Source: Fibrobacter sp. UWB5
Lineage (GTDB): Bacteria; Fibrobacterota; Fibrobacteria; Fibrobacterales; Fibrobacteraceae
DNA: 64,000 bases
NCBI RefSeq assembly: GCF_002210295.1
Contig: NZ_MWQH01000001.1
Span: 930,001 to 994,000 of the forward strand
Reading direction: 5' to 3'
In this document: in pieces, positions 1-8,167 of the stretch
Numbering within the stretch: the stretch's first letter is position 1
Layout of the letters: each line of letters starts with the position of its first letter
The notes under the pieces: generated by a model
What the model was told of the DNA's origin: nothing
The model's input: the letters and a program-made list of their open reading frames with translations, nothing else
Databases searched by the model: none
Program-made: the position numbers and the translations under genes

Positions 1-121
1 GCAAAACATCGCCTGCGCACGCCCTGCACACGCGCACTGCGTGCGTACTCTCGTTCTCGTCAAGGGTAATGGTGCCGACCGAAATCAGCGGGCAATAAAA
101 GCGACTATCGGGTGTCTTCAT
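1..121 (-). CDS. rsmE: RsmE 16S rRNA m3U1498 methyltransferase, N-terminus only
   Basis: This reads leftward from ATG at 121 and runs off the window, giving 40 residues. The visible peptide starts MKTPDSRFYCPLI and continues with LDENESTHAVRV and a GDVL turn. That is the PUA-like N-terminal layout of RsmE (R-x-Y/F, then H-x-x-R-V, then G-D-x-L). RsmE methylates U1498 of 16S rRNA using SAM. The start is supported by TATCTTTG (127-134, minus strand) five bases upstream, a leaderless-type promoter. It is divergent from the HAD gene, with only 37 bp between the two ATGs. The identification rests on 40 residues and the catalytic SPOUT domain lies outside the window. Confidence 0.72.
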   Translation of the reverse strand, partial: MKTPDSRFYCPLISVGTITLDENESTHAVRVCRACAGDVL

Positions 122-126
122 GTAAC

Positions 127-134
127 CAAAGATA
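127..134 (-). promoter_or_regulatory. TAnnTTTG promoter element of rsmE
   Basis: TATCTTTG on the minus strand ends five bases before the rsmE ATG. It matches the Bacteroidetes-type -7 consensus TAnnTTTG and implies a leaderless or near-leaderless transcript. Confidence 0.5.
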
Positions 135-158
135 GAATCTTTTGCTATTTTGAGGAAC

Positions 159-959
159 ATGCCGAAGCGCACCCCTATAAAAGCTGTCGTATTTGACCTC
201 GACGGAACCTTGTACCTGAGTGGCCGCCCCTACCCGAAGGCGGTCAAGACGGTTTGCCGCGTCGCCAAGCAAGTGCCTGTCTACTATTTGAGCAACAATA
301 CCAGCAAGTCGCCGGTCTTCTACGAAAACCGCCTCAAGGTCATGGGGCTCCCGCTGGCCGACGATGCCATTATTTCGGCTTTGTACCTTTCGCTCGACGC
401 CATTCACGAAGAAGGCATCAAGAACGTGTTTTTCTTTGCAAACCCCGAAGTCACGGAATGGTTTGCCGCGCAAGACACGACGCTGAACCTGCGTCCCGAT
501 GTCAAGGACACCGAGCTGGTGCTGATCGCTTACCATAACAGCTTCGACTACCGCGAACTTTGCGAACTGTCGTTCCGCGTGCAGCGCAAGATCCCGTTCT
601 GGGTCACGCATACCGACTTCGTCTGCCCCGATGCAAACGGCCCCGTGCCCGATATCGGAAGTTTCATGGCGCTCCTCAAGACTGCTTACGGCGTAGAACC
701 TGAACGCAGCTTCGGTAAGCCGAATCCTGCCATGCTTTCGGGCCTTCTCAAAAAGTACCAGCCCGAAGAGATTCTGTTCGTGGGCGACCGCCTGTATACG
801 GACTTTGAACTCGCCAAGCGCAGTGGCTGCCGCTTCGTGCTCCCGCTCTGTGGCGAAACCAAGCAGCAAGATCTGGACAAGCTGACCGTCAAGCCCGAGT
901 TTGTTGTCGACATGGTGAGCGATATCGATTTTGATTCATTCTTCAAGGGTGAAATCTGA
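159..959 (+). CDS. HAD superfamily (subfamily IIA, NagD-like) phosphatase
   Basis: 266-residue cytosolic phosphatase of the HAD-IIA group, which hydrolyses small phosphate esters. All four HAD motifs can be seen: DLDGTLY near the N-terminus (nucleophile Asp and acid/base Asp), LSNNTS (motif II), the Lys in GKPNP (motif III) and GDRLYTDFELA (motif IV acidic pair). The C2-type cap between motifs II and III and the total length fit the NagD/pNPPase family. I chose ATG at 159 over an in-frame TTG at 150 because TATTTTG at 146-152 looks like a promoter element and leaves no room for the longer form. The substrate cannot be told from sequence. The lipoprotein gene follows 20 bp downstream and may be cotranscribed. 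Confidence 0.85.
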   Translation: MPKRTPIKAVVFDLDGTLYLSGRPYPKAVKTVCRVAKQVPVYYLSNNTSKSPVFYENRLKVMGLPLADDAIISALYLSLDAIHEEGIKNVFFFANPEVTEWFAAQDTTLNLRPDVKDTELVLIAYHNSFDYRELCELSFRVQRKIPFWVTHTDFVCPDANGPVPDIGSFMALLKTAYGVEPERSFGKPNPAMLSGLLKKYQPEEILFVGDRLYTDFELAKRSGCRFVLPLCGETKQQDLDKLTVKPEFVVDMVSDIDFDSFFKGEI

Positions 960-979
960 TTTTAAAAAATGGAGAAAAT

Positions 980-1954
980 ATGATTAAGCACTTTGCAAAT
1001 TTTGGAATCCTGGGCGCTTTCGCCTTGGTGTCGTCTGCGGCTTTGGTGGCTTGCGGTGACGATTCCTCTTCCGGAATTTTCAGCATGGAAAAGTCCTTCG
1101 AGATGGTTCTCGACAAGGCAAAGTATGACTACAACAAGAAGGATTCTACCTTCAAGCGTATTGAACCGGTCTGTAAAGAAGGCACGCTCGGTAACTTGGT
1201 CGGACCTGCCGAAGCCGACATGTGGGATACCCTTACATACAAAGCCTACGAAAACAAGGGCATTATTACCATCATGAAGGGTAAAGATGTCGTGGGTAAG
1301 TATAACCTCAGCGATGGTTCTTTCCCGAGGGCTTTCTGGGGTGATGAAGAAAACACCTCCAAGAAGATCCAGGGCGGTTACCGCCTGAACAAGAAAAACG
1401 TGATGAACCGCGTGATTCGTTACGACGGCAACTGCTTCATGAAGGATTACTATTCCGTATTCAACAAAGAAGTCAACGCGATCGAAAATATCGATGCCAA
1501 GCTCAAGGAATTCTACGCCCGTTTCCAGACCAAGGAAGGCCCGGTGGACGACAAGCAGATGCTGGCCGACATTCGCGCCATCGACTGCGATGAACTTTCC
1601 TTGTACGACGGTCTCGTAAAGATTCGCGTCCAGGACTTCAAGGAATCCCAGGGCAGAATCATCATTTCTTACGACAAGCGTTCTTGCAATGTGGACTTCC
1701 ACCTGCGTTACGCCTTCGAACAAAAGGATTGCGAAGCCGCCTATGCCGACTACAAGGACAGCAAGAGCAAGGAAACGTTTGATTTCAACGATTTCTTCTT
1801 TGACGTCACTTACAGCGGCAATGACGAAGAATACTGCCTTGACTACCTGATTCTTGACCTCAAGAAAGAAAAGGGAATTCCGACCACCAAGTCAATCCAG
1901 CCGGGCGAATTCGCACGCGGCATCGTGAAATTGATGGTCAACGGCATGAAATAA
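980..1954 (+). CDS. Putative lipoprotein, unknown function
   Basis: 324 residues. The N-terminus is a lipoprotein signal peptide with lipobox LVAC (Cys about residue 25), followed by GDDSSSG, the acidic/Ser linker common on Fibrobacter lipoproteins. The mature part is charged and Lys/Asp-rich with four to six Cys, and has no domain I recognise. The start is set by GGAG at 971-974 before ATG 980. It follows the HAD gene closely, so an operon is possible, but no functional link is evident. Downstream is a hairpin shared with the convergent FISUMP gene. Confidence 0.7.
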   Translation: MIKHFANFGILGAFALVSSAALVACGDDSSSGIFSMEKSFEMVLDKAKYDYNKKDSTFKRIEPVCKEGTLGNLVGPAEADMWDTLTYKAYENKGIITIMKGKDVVGKYNLSDGSFPRAFWGDEENTSKKIQGGYRLNKKNVMNRVIRYDGNCFMKDYYSVFNKEVNAIENIDAKLKEFYARFQTKEGPVDDKQMLADIRAIDCDELSLYDGLVKIRVQDFKESQGRIIISYDKRSCNVDFHLRYAFEQKDCEAAYADYKDSKSKETFDFNDFFFDVTYSGNDEEYCLDYLILDLKKEKGIPTTKSIQPGEFARGIVKLMVNGMK

Positions 1955-1978
1955 AAACAGAAAGCTTCTAAAAACAGA

Positions 1979-2000
1979 AAGGCTCCCTTGCGGGAGCCTT
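1979..2000 (-). terminator. Hairpin terminator between convergent genes
   Basis: AAGGCTCCC (1979-1987) and GGGAGCCTT (1992-2000) form a 9-bp stem with a TTGC loop. The T-rich tail lies on the minus-strand side (TTTCTGTTTTTA), so it mainly serves the FISUMP gene. It may also stop the lipoprotein transcript. Confidence 0.7.
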
Positions 2001-2020
2001 ACTAATATACGGGTAAAATC

Positions 2021-2719
2021 TTAGCGGAGGTCGGCCACGCAGCGAACGTAGAGGCCTTTAGAGAGGCTTTCGTCGGTGCGGTTGATGCTGTGGGCCATGC
2101 TGCGGAATTCCCAGGAGCGGGCGGTGTTCTTTTTCACCTTGGAAGCAGACCAGTAGTGACCGGTGTTATCGCCTTCGCAGTAACCGTCCCAGTCCTTGCA
2201 GCCGCCCTTGCCCAGGTTGTTCCAGTCCAGCTTGGACTGATCTTTCTGGTAGTCGCGCCATTCGCCGTCGTTGGGGAGGTGCCAGCCGTTGGGGCATGCC
2301 TTGGAGGCTTCCTTATGGCTGTAGAAACGTCCGAATTTCTTGCAGTTGCCTTCGTCTTCGAGCAAGCACTGCTTGGGGGTAGAAAGGCTATAGGAGAGAT
2401 TGTTCTTCATCCATGCCTTGTCGCCACGAATTTCAACTTTGTAGGTCTTGCCGTCGCGGGTGTCGGTGAGCGTGTTGCCGTCCTTGGAAATGTTCTTGCT
2501 TTCAAGGGCGAGCGCAAAAAGTTCTTCTTCGCTCAAATTCTGCTCGGGCTGTTCAATCTTGGCGGCTTTGCCCTTGTGGACCAGGTTCGTCTTCTTGACA
2601 GACACCTTCGTCATCTTGTGCATGCCCATCTTCTTGGGACCGGCAGCAAAGCTAGCGCCACAGCAAAGGGCGAGAACTGCAGTTGCAGCGACCAGACGAT
2701 TGAACTTGATACCAAACAT
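2021..2719 (-). CDS. FISUMP-domain secreted protein
   Basis: 232 residues with an N-terminal signal peptide (hydrophobic AATAVLALCC stretch, cleavage near SFA-AG). The C-terminal half carries the Fibrobacter succinogenes major paralogous domain signature: KTYKVEIRGDKAWMKNNLSY, then CPNGWHLPNDGEWRDY, and a terminal GLYVRCVAD. This family resembles C-type-lectin-like sulfatase-modifying folds and is greatly expanded in Fibrobacter, but its role is not established. A Lys/Met-rich stretch precedes the domain. I chose ATG at 2719 over ATG at 2725 because AGGAG (2727-2731) has a 7-nt spacer to the former and only 1 nt to the latter. Confidence 0.85.
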   Translation of the reverse strand: MFGIKFNRLVAATAVLALCCGASFAAGPKKMGMHKMTKVSVKKTNLVHKGKAAKIEQPEQNLSEEELFALALESKNISKDGNTLTDTRDGKTYKVEIRGDKAWMKNNLSYSLSTPKQCLLEDEGNCKKFGRFYSHKEASKACPNGWHLPNDGEWRDYQKDQSKLDWNNLGKGGCKDWDGYCEGDNTGHYWSASKVKKNTARSWEFRSMAHSINRTDESLSKGLYVRCVADLR

Positions 2720-2802
2720 TTCCATACTCCTGAGGCATTTTGTTGCGCCTACACTTTTGAATATATACAGGAGTTTTTGGAAAAGATTCTTACAAATTTA
2801 TT

Positions 2803-3609
2803 TCAAAATCGGAGTGTGACGCCGGCAACATTCGGCCCTACCCAAAATGAGTACTTTTCGTCCCGTTTTTTGTGCATCTCCAGGATTCCGATGCTGACAC
2901 CGGTTCCAACAAGCGCTCCGACCAGCACGTCTGTAAAGTAATGTTTACCCGCGGCGATGCGGAGTACGCTTTCGATGGTGGCAAGCGAGTAGGCCGATGC
3001 CCTCATGATTCCTTTGTAGGGGGAGTTCGGGTAGGCCGTCCTGAACCATTGGTCGGTAAAGGTGGCGACTGTAAAAGCGGCGGTGGTGTGCCCCGAAAAG
3101 AACGACCCGTAGGCCTCCGATTTGGCGCTTTCGGCCTTTTCACGCCCTTCGCCCGATTCTGCATACATGTAGGGGCGGGGCCAGATTTCGAGCGAGCGCA
3201 TGGCCACGTTGATTCCGTTTCCGATGCCAATGGCCTGGAAAAACATCAAGGTGAAGGTGGCGAATTCACCCCCGGTGGAGCTTCCGTCGTGCCAGGCGAT
3301 GCCGCCGACCACCAGCGGGGCAATGGCTAAAACGGACCCGATGTCGCTCGCCTTGTCGGCAGATTCGCTGTAGCGGCCGGCCAGGGGCTTGTCCCAGGGC
3401 AAAAGGTCGTCTTTGTCTTTCATCGTTTCGGGGGTCTCCATGCGGGAATAAGGGAACATGCCGATTCCGAACATGCCGCCCGCGGCCAATGTGACCGGGA
3501 TATCGTTTTCAAGGTTCAGCTCGTATGTAGGGCGTTCCACTTCAGAAGCTTGCGCAAAAACCATCAGGAACAAAATACCTACAATCAATGACCTTTTGAA
3601 AATTCGCAT
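2803..3609 (-). CDS. PAP2-family membrane-associated phosphatase
   Basis: 268 residues beginning with a hydrophobic signal sequence (MRIFKRSLIVGILFLMVFAQ, cleavage after AQA). The PAP2 motifs appear in order: WPRPYM (motif 1-like), FFSGHTT (motif 2, catalytic His) and RIAAGKHYFTDV (motif 3, His and Asp). PAP2 proteins dephosphorylate lipid or inositol phosphates, often undecaprenyl pyrophosphate or phosphatidic acid. Most of the chain is only moderately hydrophobic, and the C-terminus ends in TLRF, an outer-membrane-protein-like terminal Phe. That suggests a periplasmic or outer-membrane-associated form. The substrate is uncertain. Confidence 0.8.
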   Translation of the reverse strand: MRIFKRSLIVGILFLMVFAQASEVERPTYELNLENDIPVTLAAGGMFGIGMFPYSRMETPETMKDKDDLLPWDKPLAGRYSESADKASDIGSVLAIAPLVVGGIAWHDGSSTGGEFATFTLMFFQAIGIGNGINVAMRSLEIWPRPYMYAESGEGREKAESAKSEAYGSFFSGHTTAAFTVATFTDQWFRTAYPNSPYKGIMRASAYSLATIESVLRIAAGKHYFTDVLVGALVGTGVSIGILEMHKKRDEKYSFWVGPNVAGVTLRF

Positions 3610-3664
3610 ACAGCCCCTAAGCTAAAAAAATTATATTGCTTTATCGTAAACGAATGGAGCTTTT

Positions 3665-4612
3665 GTGGCAGATTCTTTAAATACTCGCGAACCGATTGTA
3701 CCCAGCATGGACCTTTTCGGAGCCATTTCCGACGAAATGCGCCTCAAAATCCTGTTGCTTCTGGACCAGGCGGAATTCACCGTCAACGAAATCAAGGATA
3801 TCCTGGATATCCACCAGAGTAACGCGAGCCGCCACCTGGCAAAGCTTTCTGCTTGCAACTTGCTCAAGGACCGCCGCGACGGCATCAAGGCCTATTACCG
3901 CCTGAGCGAAGAACTGTACCTGAGCACCCGCATGCTTTCGATGATCCGCGATGCCTACGAAGAACTCCCGGACAAGGATATTCTCAAATGCCGTGCCGCC
4001 CAGGTGCTCGAAGACCGCACCGACAAGACCAAGGGCCAGATCCACAAGCTCGACCAGGCGGGCGGTAGCCTCAAGGCGCAAATCAGCCTGTTCGGTCGCC
4101 TCATGTACCCGTTCGAAAACGCGGTCGATGTGGGCTGTGGCGAAGGCGGCGATCTCACGCTCATACTCTGCAACAGCTGCAAGCGCGTAACTGCCCTCGA
4201 CTACGACCCGAAAATCATCAGCGGGCTCCAGAAGATTTTAAAGCAGAAGAACATCCAAAACGTGACGCCCAAGGTGGCCGACATGGTCAGCACGGGTCTG
4301 CCCGACAACTTTGCCGACCTCGTGCTCATGAGTCAGGTACTTCACCACGCCAAGGACCCGCGCCTTGCCCTCAAGGAGGCGGTCCGTATCCTCAAGCGCG
4401 GCGGAACTCTTGCCCTGCTTGACTTGGCTCAGCACAAGGAAGAATCCTTCCGCACCACGCACGGTCACATTTGGCTTGGCTTTGACCGCAGTCAGCTAGA
4501 ATTCTTTGTGAAGGAATTCAACTGCGATGTCGTCTCCAGCGAAATCATCCCGAGCGAAAACGAAGTCGACAAGAAGCTGCCCGTCATTTGCATGATTCTG
4601 AAAAAGAAGTAG
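3665..4612 (+). CDS. ArsR-type regulator fused to SAM methyltransferase
   Basis: 315 residues with two domains. Residues about 15-80 are an ArsR/SmtB winged helix (ISDEMRLKILLLL, then QSNASRHLAKLSACNLLKDRR). Residues about 150-265 are a class I methyltransferase with motif I VDVGCGEGG (154-162), an LDYDP acidic turn and QVLHHAKDP (UbiE-like post-I region). Such ArsR-methyltransferase fusions occur widely and are often linked to methionine/SAM or metalloid metabolism, but the target here is unknown. Translation starts at GTG 3665, preceded by GGAG at 3656-3659. No Cys metal-binding pair of the classical ArsR type is visible in helix 3. Confidence 0.82.
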   Translation: MADSLNTREPIVPSMDLFGAISDEMRLKILLLLDQAEFTVNEIKDILDIHQSNASRHLAKLSACNLLKDRRDGIKAYYRLSEELYLSTRMLSMIRDAYEELPDKDILKCRAAQVLEDRTDKTKGQIHKLDQAGGSLKAQISLFGRLMYPFENAVDVGCGEGGDLTLILCNSCKRVTALDYDPKIISGLQKILKQKNIQNVTPKVADMVSTGLPDNFADLVLMSQVLHHAKDPRLALKEAVRILKRGGTLALLDLAQHKEESFRTTHGHIWLGFDRSQLEFFVKEFNCDVVSSEIIPSENEVDKKLPVICMILKKK

Positions 4613-4618
4613 CGGACA

Positions 4619-4698
4619 TGTCATCCTGAGTTAAACGAAACTTAGAACTTTAGTTCTCTAGTTGAGTTATGCCCTTTGGGTAGAAGCGAAGGATCTCT
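4619..4698 (+). repeat. Intergenic modular repeat, copy A
   Basis: Layout: TGTCATCC at 4619-4626, a central imperfect hairpin CTTAGAAC-TTTA-GTTCTCTAG (4641-4661), and GGATCTCT at 4691-4698 followed by eight T residues. The same order (TGTC.TCC, CTTAGA hairpin, GGATCTC) recurs at 9548-9629. The left ATCC and right GGAT can pair, and the T run may make this the terminator of the upstream gene. Confidence 0.55.
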
Positions 4699-4780
4699 AC
4701 TGATTTTTTTTCACATTTCTTGTTGCGCCGAGCGAAAAAATTGTATATCTTATAGGTAGAGCTTTTTATAGGAGAATATC

Positions 4781-4903
4781 ATGGGTAAGATTATCAAGTA
4801 TGTCGCAATTGCCGCCGCTTGCATTATTTCGGCATTTGGTGTGTATTGCCTGATCAAGTATTCTTCTGCCGACGACAAACTCGAAAACAAGTCGGAAGAT
4901 TAA
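4781..4903 (+). CDS. Small single-pass membrane protein (40 aa)
   Basis: ATG at 4781 is preceded by GGAG (4771-4774) at a 6-nt spacing and by a TATATCTTA promoter-like stretch near 4743. The product MGKIIKYVAIAA... has one hydrophobic segment (about residues 7-26, with two Cys) and a short charged tail ending KSED. It is followed by a good terminator at 4930, so it looks like a complete one-gene transcription unit. I do not recognise the family. Confidence comes from the start signals and terminator, not homology. Confidence 0.6.
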   Translation: MGKIIKYVAIAAACIISAFGVYCLIKYSSADDKLENKSED

Positions 4904-4929
4904 TTTTACGTTTATTTTTGTAAATGAAT

Positions 4930-4954
4930 CGGCTATGCAATATAGCCGCTTTTG
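4930..4954 (+). terminator. Intrinsic terminator of the 40-aa gene
   Basis: CGGCTAT (4930-4936), loop GCAAT, ATAGCCG (4942-4948), then CTTTTGTTGTTT. Confidence 0.75.
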
Positions 4955-5010
4955 TTGTTTGTACAGACAACTGTCTATTTCCTACCGTCTACTTTAACTA
5001 AATTAACTGC

Positions 5011-7791
5011 ATGAATTTCCTAAACAAGAAGCCCGCATTTTTTGTGGCGGTTTCCGCCATTTTCCTTGGAATTTTGCTGATCGTGTTCCGCGACTTTGCG
5101 TTCGACCCGAACCAGCTCATGCTCAACAGCGACCAGCTGAACGGTATCGGTAGCCGCATTCTGCGTGCCGAAAGTGCCGTGCTCACGGAATGGGACGATT
5201 CCCGCCTGGGTGGCGTGCCCACGATCGATGCCTTGTTCGCCGACGCTTACCATCCGCTGGTATGGGTGCAGTTCCTGATGGATCCGGCCCGCGCCGTGGG
5301 CTTCAAGTTTATCCTCACGCTGTGGGTGGCCTTCATGAGTGCCATGGCTCTCGCCTGGAACCTGACGGGGAACCGCTGGTGGGCGGGCCTCCTCGGCATG
5401 CTTTACGCTTTTTCGCCGGAATTTTTCACCTACCTCTACGGCGGCCACGATGGCAAGATGATGGTTTTTGCGATTGCCCCGCTTTCGCTGCTCGCTATCA
5501 GGAAGATTGTGCGTTCGGGTAGTGTCCCTTACATGATTGTACTTGCGCTCTCGGTCGCGTGGATGATTCTCGGTTCGCACCTGCAGCTCACTTACTTGTT
5601 CCTGTGGGGAGCCGGCCTTTACACACTTTACGAAGTCGCCTTCCATTGTGATGCCCTAAAGACTCGCGGCAAGCGCCTTGGCCTTGCGGCAGTGGGCCTC
5701 GGTTTTGGACTTGCGCTTTCTTGCTTCCAGATTGTGCCGCCCTACATGTACACCACTACGCAGTCGGTGCGCGGCGACGACAGCCATACCAATTATGGCC
5801 ACGCCGTCAGCTGGTCCTTGCACCAAGAAGAAATGGCGCAGATTCTGTTGCCGGGCTTTGTGGGCGTAGACGTTTACGAACAGAACGAAAAGACGGGCGA
5901 CCTCGAAGGCTCCTCTTTCGTAAGCTTCTCCATGGATGAATACCGCAAGCTGCAGGGCGGCTCTCCGTTCTACTGGGGCCACAATGCGTTCAAGCTCGAC
6001 CACAACAATGCGGGCGCGCTCCTTACCTTCCTCGGATTCCTTTGTCTGTTCCTGCCGGGCAAGCGCCGCTATGCGGCTTTCTGGGGCTTGGGTGCTGTCG
6101 TAGCTTTGAGCTACGGCATGGGCGACCATTCTCCGCTGTTCAAGCTGTGGTACAATGTGCTCCCCGGTGTCAAGAACTTCCGTGCTCCGGGCATGGCCCT
6201 GTTCTGGTTGCCGCTGTTGCTGGTGATGATGGCTGGCCCGGTTCTCAAGGCTTTGAGCGCCGAAGGCAAGACTCCTGAAGAAGCCGCCGAAGCCGAAGAC
6301 AACCGTCGCGCCCTGTTGCATGGTTCTGCCATGTATGGCGTGCTCCTGGTGCTTGCCTTGATTGCCCGTTTTGCCTGGACAACCTTTATTGGCCCTGTCG
6401 GCTTGGTGGTGATGATTGTTTATGCCGCCCTCTGCCTTGGTGTGATGAGCCTCGATGACCAGAAGAAAAAGCTTACTATCGCCAACTTGACCGAGGCTTT
6501 CCAGAAGGGACTCCCGGGAACGCCGCGTGCACTGCAGGCTTGCATCTTTATTGGCTTTGCCTACCTCGGCGTGATGCTCATGAGCGGTCAGAAGCTCTTG
6601 GAAGACCCGATTACGGCTCCTTACTTTAAGCCGCTGAACGAAATCGTGATGAGTGCGACTGCCGGCAAGGCTGTCCCTGGCTTTGTGCTGGTGCTGGTGA
6701 TTGTCGCGGTGACGCTCTTTGTGGCCAAGTGGAAGGCTCCGGTGGCTCACAAGGCGGGCGTGCTTGCGCTTGCTGCTGGCATCGAACTCTTCTTTATCGA
6801 TGGCGCATTCATCCAGAATGTTCCTGCAAACGAATACCTGCAGCCGAACAACGCCGTGGTTGCCGCCATCAAGGCTCCGTACAAGGCGGATTCCCTGAAT
6901 ACGCCGCGCGTGCTTTCGCTTTCCCGAAACAAGGCTTTGAGCGGAAACATTTTCTCGCAGTATCACATGCGCAATGCCGACGGTATTCACGACAACGAGC
7001 TTGCGAGCTACCGCGTTTTCCGTGGCGGCCAGAATGATGCCAACTACTTGATGAATATCAATGACCCGACGGCAGTGCACCCGTTCCTCGACTTGATGAA
7101 CGTGGGTGCAATCGTTTTCGATAGCCGTCAGGGAACGACCTACATGCCGATTCCGACAGCGATGGGCGAGGCCTACCTCTACGGCGAAGCCGTGGTGATG
7201 GATGATTCCGCTGCCATCAAGACTCTCCAGACGCAGGCCGCCATTCGTGAACAGAAGGTTGCCGAACCGGTGACAGAACCTGTTGCAGACTCCGCCGTGG
7301 CGACCGCCGATAGCGCTACCGCTGATTCCGCAAGCGCTGTGGCTGCAAAGCCCGCCGCTCCCGCTGCGCCTGAATTCGGCGATGAACCGGGCAAGTTCTT
7401 CTACCGCGAAAAAGTTATTTTGTCTGAAACCCCGGAATTCGACGGCAAGGGCAGCGTGGCTGCCAAGGGCCCGATTCAGGGTTATGCAAAGCTTGTCGCA
7501 AGCCCCAAGATGGATACGCAGGTGTTCAGCGTGAATGCTGACCGCGAAGGCTTCATGGTTGTCGCGGGCAACTATCATCCGTACTGGAAGGCTTACGTGA
7601 ACGGCAAGGAAGCTAAGGTCTACAAGGCCTTTGGAACCTTGCGCGCCGTGCAGATTCCGGCGGGCAATTCCGAAGTCCGCATGGAATACCGCAGCGCTCC
7701 GTTCCACAAGACCGTTTGGGTGAGCTTGGTTGCCGTCGTGCTGTTGATTGCCCTCGGCGCAGTGGCTGCCGTGCGTAGGTGCAAGAAGTAA
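5011..7791 (+). CDS. YfhO-like large polytopic membrane protein
   Basis: 926 residues. The N-terminal two thirds have about a dozen hydrophobic segments with an early extracytoplasmic loop containing DSRLGGVPTIDALFADAYHP. The C-terminal extracytoplasmic domain has GFMVVAGNYHPYWKAYVNGKEAKV and ends with one more membrane helix and a basic tail. This layout matches the YfhO family of GT-C-like membrane proteins, linked in other bacteria to glycosylation of teichoic acids or surface glycans. An Ala/Val/Glu/Asp-rich low-complexity insert sits near residues 750-790. Start ATG 5011 has no SD; TAAATTA at 4999-5005 is close enough for a leaderless mRNA. The substrate is unknown. Confidence 0.78.
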   Translation: MNFLNKKPAFFVAVSAIFLGILLIVFRDFAFDPNQLMLNSDQLNGIGSRILRAESAVLTEWDDSRLGGVPTIDALFADAYHPLVWVQFLMDPARAVGFKFILTLWVAFMSAMALAWNLTGNRWWAGLLGMLYAFSPEFFTYLYGGHDGKMMVFAIAPLSLLAIRKIVRSGSVPYMIVLALSVAWMILGSHLQLTYLFLWGAGLYTLYEVAFHCDALKTRGKRLGLAAVGLGFGLALSCFQIVPPYMYTTTQSVRGDDSHTNYGHAVSWSLHQEEMAQILLPGFVGVDVYEQNEKTGDLEGSSFVSFSMDEYRKLQGGSPFYWGHNAFKLDHNNAGALLTFLGFLCLFLPGKRRYAAFWGLGAVVALSYGMGDHSPLFKLWYNVLPGVKNFRAPGMALFWLPLLLVMMAGPVLKALSAEGKTPEEAAEAEDNRRALLHGSAMYGVLLVLALIARFAWTTFIGPVGLVVMIVYAALCLGVMSLDDQKKKLTIANLTEAFQKGLPGTPRALQACIFIGFAYLGVMLMSGQKLLEDPITAPYFKPLNEIVMSATAGKAVPGFVLVLVIVAVTLFVAKWKAPVAHKAGVLALAAGIELFFIDGAFIQNVPANEYLQPNNAVVAAIKAPYKADSLNTPRVLSLSRNKALSGNIFSQYHMRNADGIHDNELASYRVFRGGQNDANYLMNINDPTAVHPFLDLMNVGAIVFDSRQGTTYMPIPTAMGEAYLYGEAVVMDDSAAIKTLQTQAAIREQKVAEPVTEPVADSAVATADSATADSASAVAAKPAAPAAPEFGDEPGKFFYREKVILSETPEFDGKGSVAAKGPIQGYAKLVASPKMDTQVFSVNADREGFMVVAGNYHPYWKAYVNGKEAKVYKAFGTLRAVQIPAGNSEVRMEYRSAPFHKTVWVSLVAVVLLIALGAVAAVRRCKK

Positions 7792-7820
7792 ATCAGGAAT
7801 TGAACGTTGAAATAAATTTT

Positions 7821-7850
7821 AAAAGGACTGTTGTGAAACAGTCCTTTTTT
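7821..7850. terminator. Bidirectional terminator
   Basis: AAAAGGACTGTT (7821-7832), loop GTGA, AACAGTCCTTTT (7837-7848) plus TT. The A and T runs on both flanks let it serve both the YfhO gene and the convergent small gene. Confidence 0.85.
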
Positions 7851-7883
7851 GCGTTGTTGCGCTATTTTTGGAGACGTTCTTCC

Positions 7884-8099
7884 TTAGCCGATGCGTTCGC
7901 CTTTGTTGTTGGTTCCGGGGGGCGTCTTGATAAAGTAGATGACGCACGGGACAATGATGCAGGCAAAGTAGCAGACGCTCATGAAGTGGTTGAAGGCGTC
8001 GTTCATGTAGAGGCTTTCGGGTACGAGGAATTCGTTGATGGCCATCAGGACGGCGGCCACGGCGACTCCGACAAAGATGCGTGCGATCAGTTTGCTCAT
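7884..8099 (-). CDS. Small two-helix membrane protein (71 aa)
   Basis: Starts MSKLIARIFVGVAVAA and has two hydrophobic segments (about residues 4-22 and 38-57) separated by a polar loop with NEFLVPESLYMND, and a short Gly/Lys-rich tail. I chose ATG at 8099. An in-frame upstream start at 8201 would overlap the divergent TPR gene and encode a non-hydrophobic extension. It has no recognised family. It lies between a bidirectional terminator and the TPR gene promoter region. Confidence 0.55.
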   Translation of the reverse strand: MSKLIARIFVGVAVAAVLMAINEFLVPESLYMNDAFNHFMSVCYFACIIVPCVIYFIKTPPGTNNKGERIG

Positions 8100-8167
8100 G
8101 CCCTGAATGTAGTATTTCTTTGGCGCAAAGGGAATGCTTTTGGTGTAAAATTTGCTAAATTGAAAGC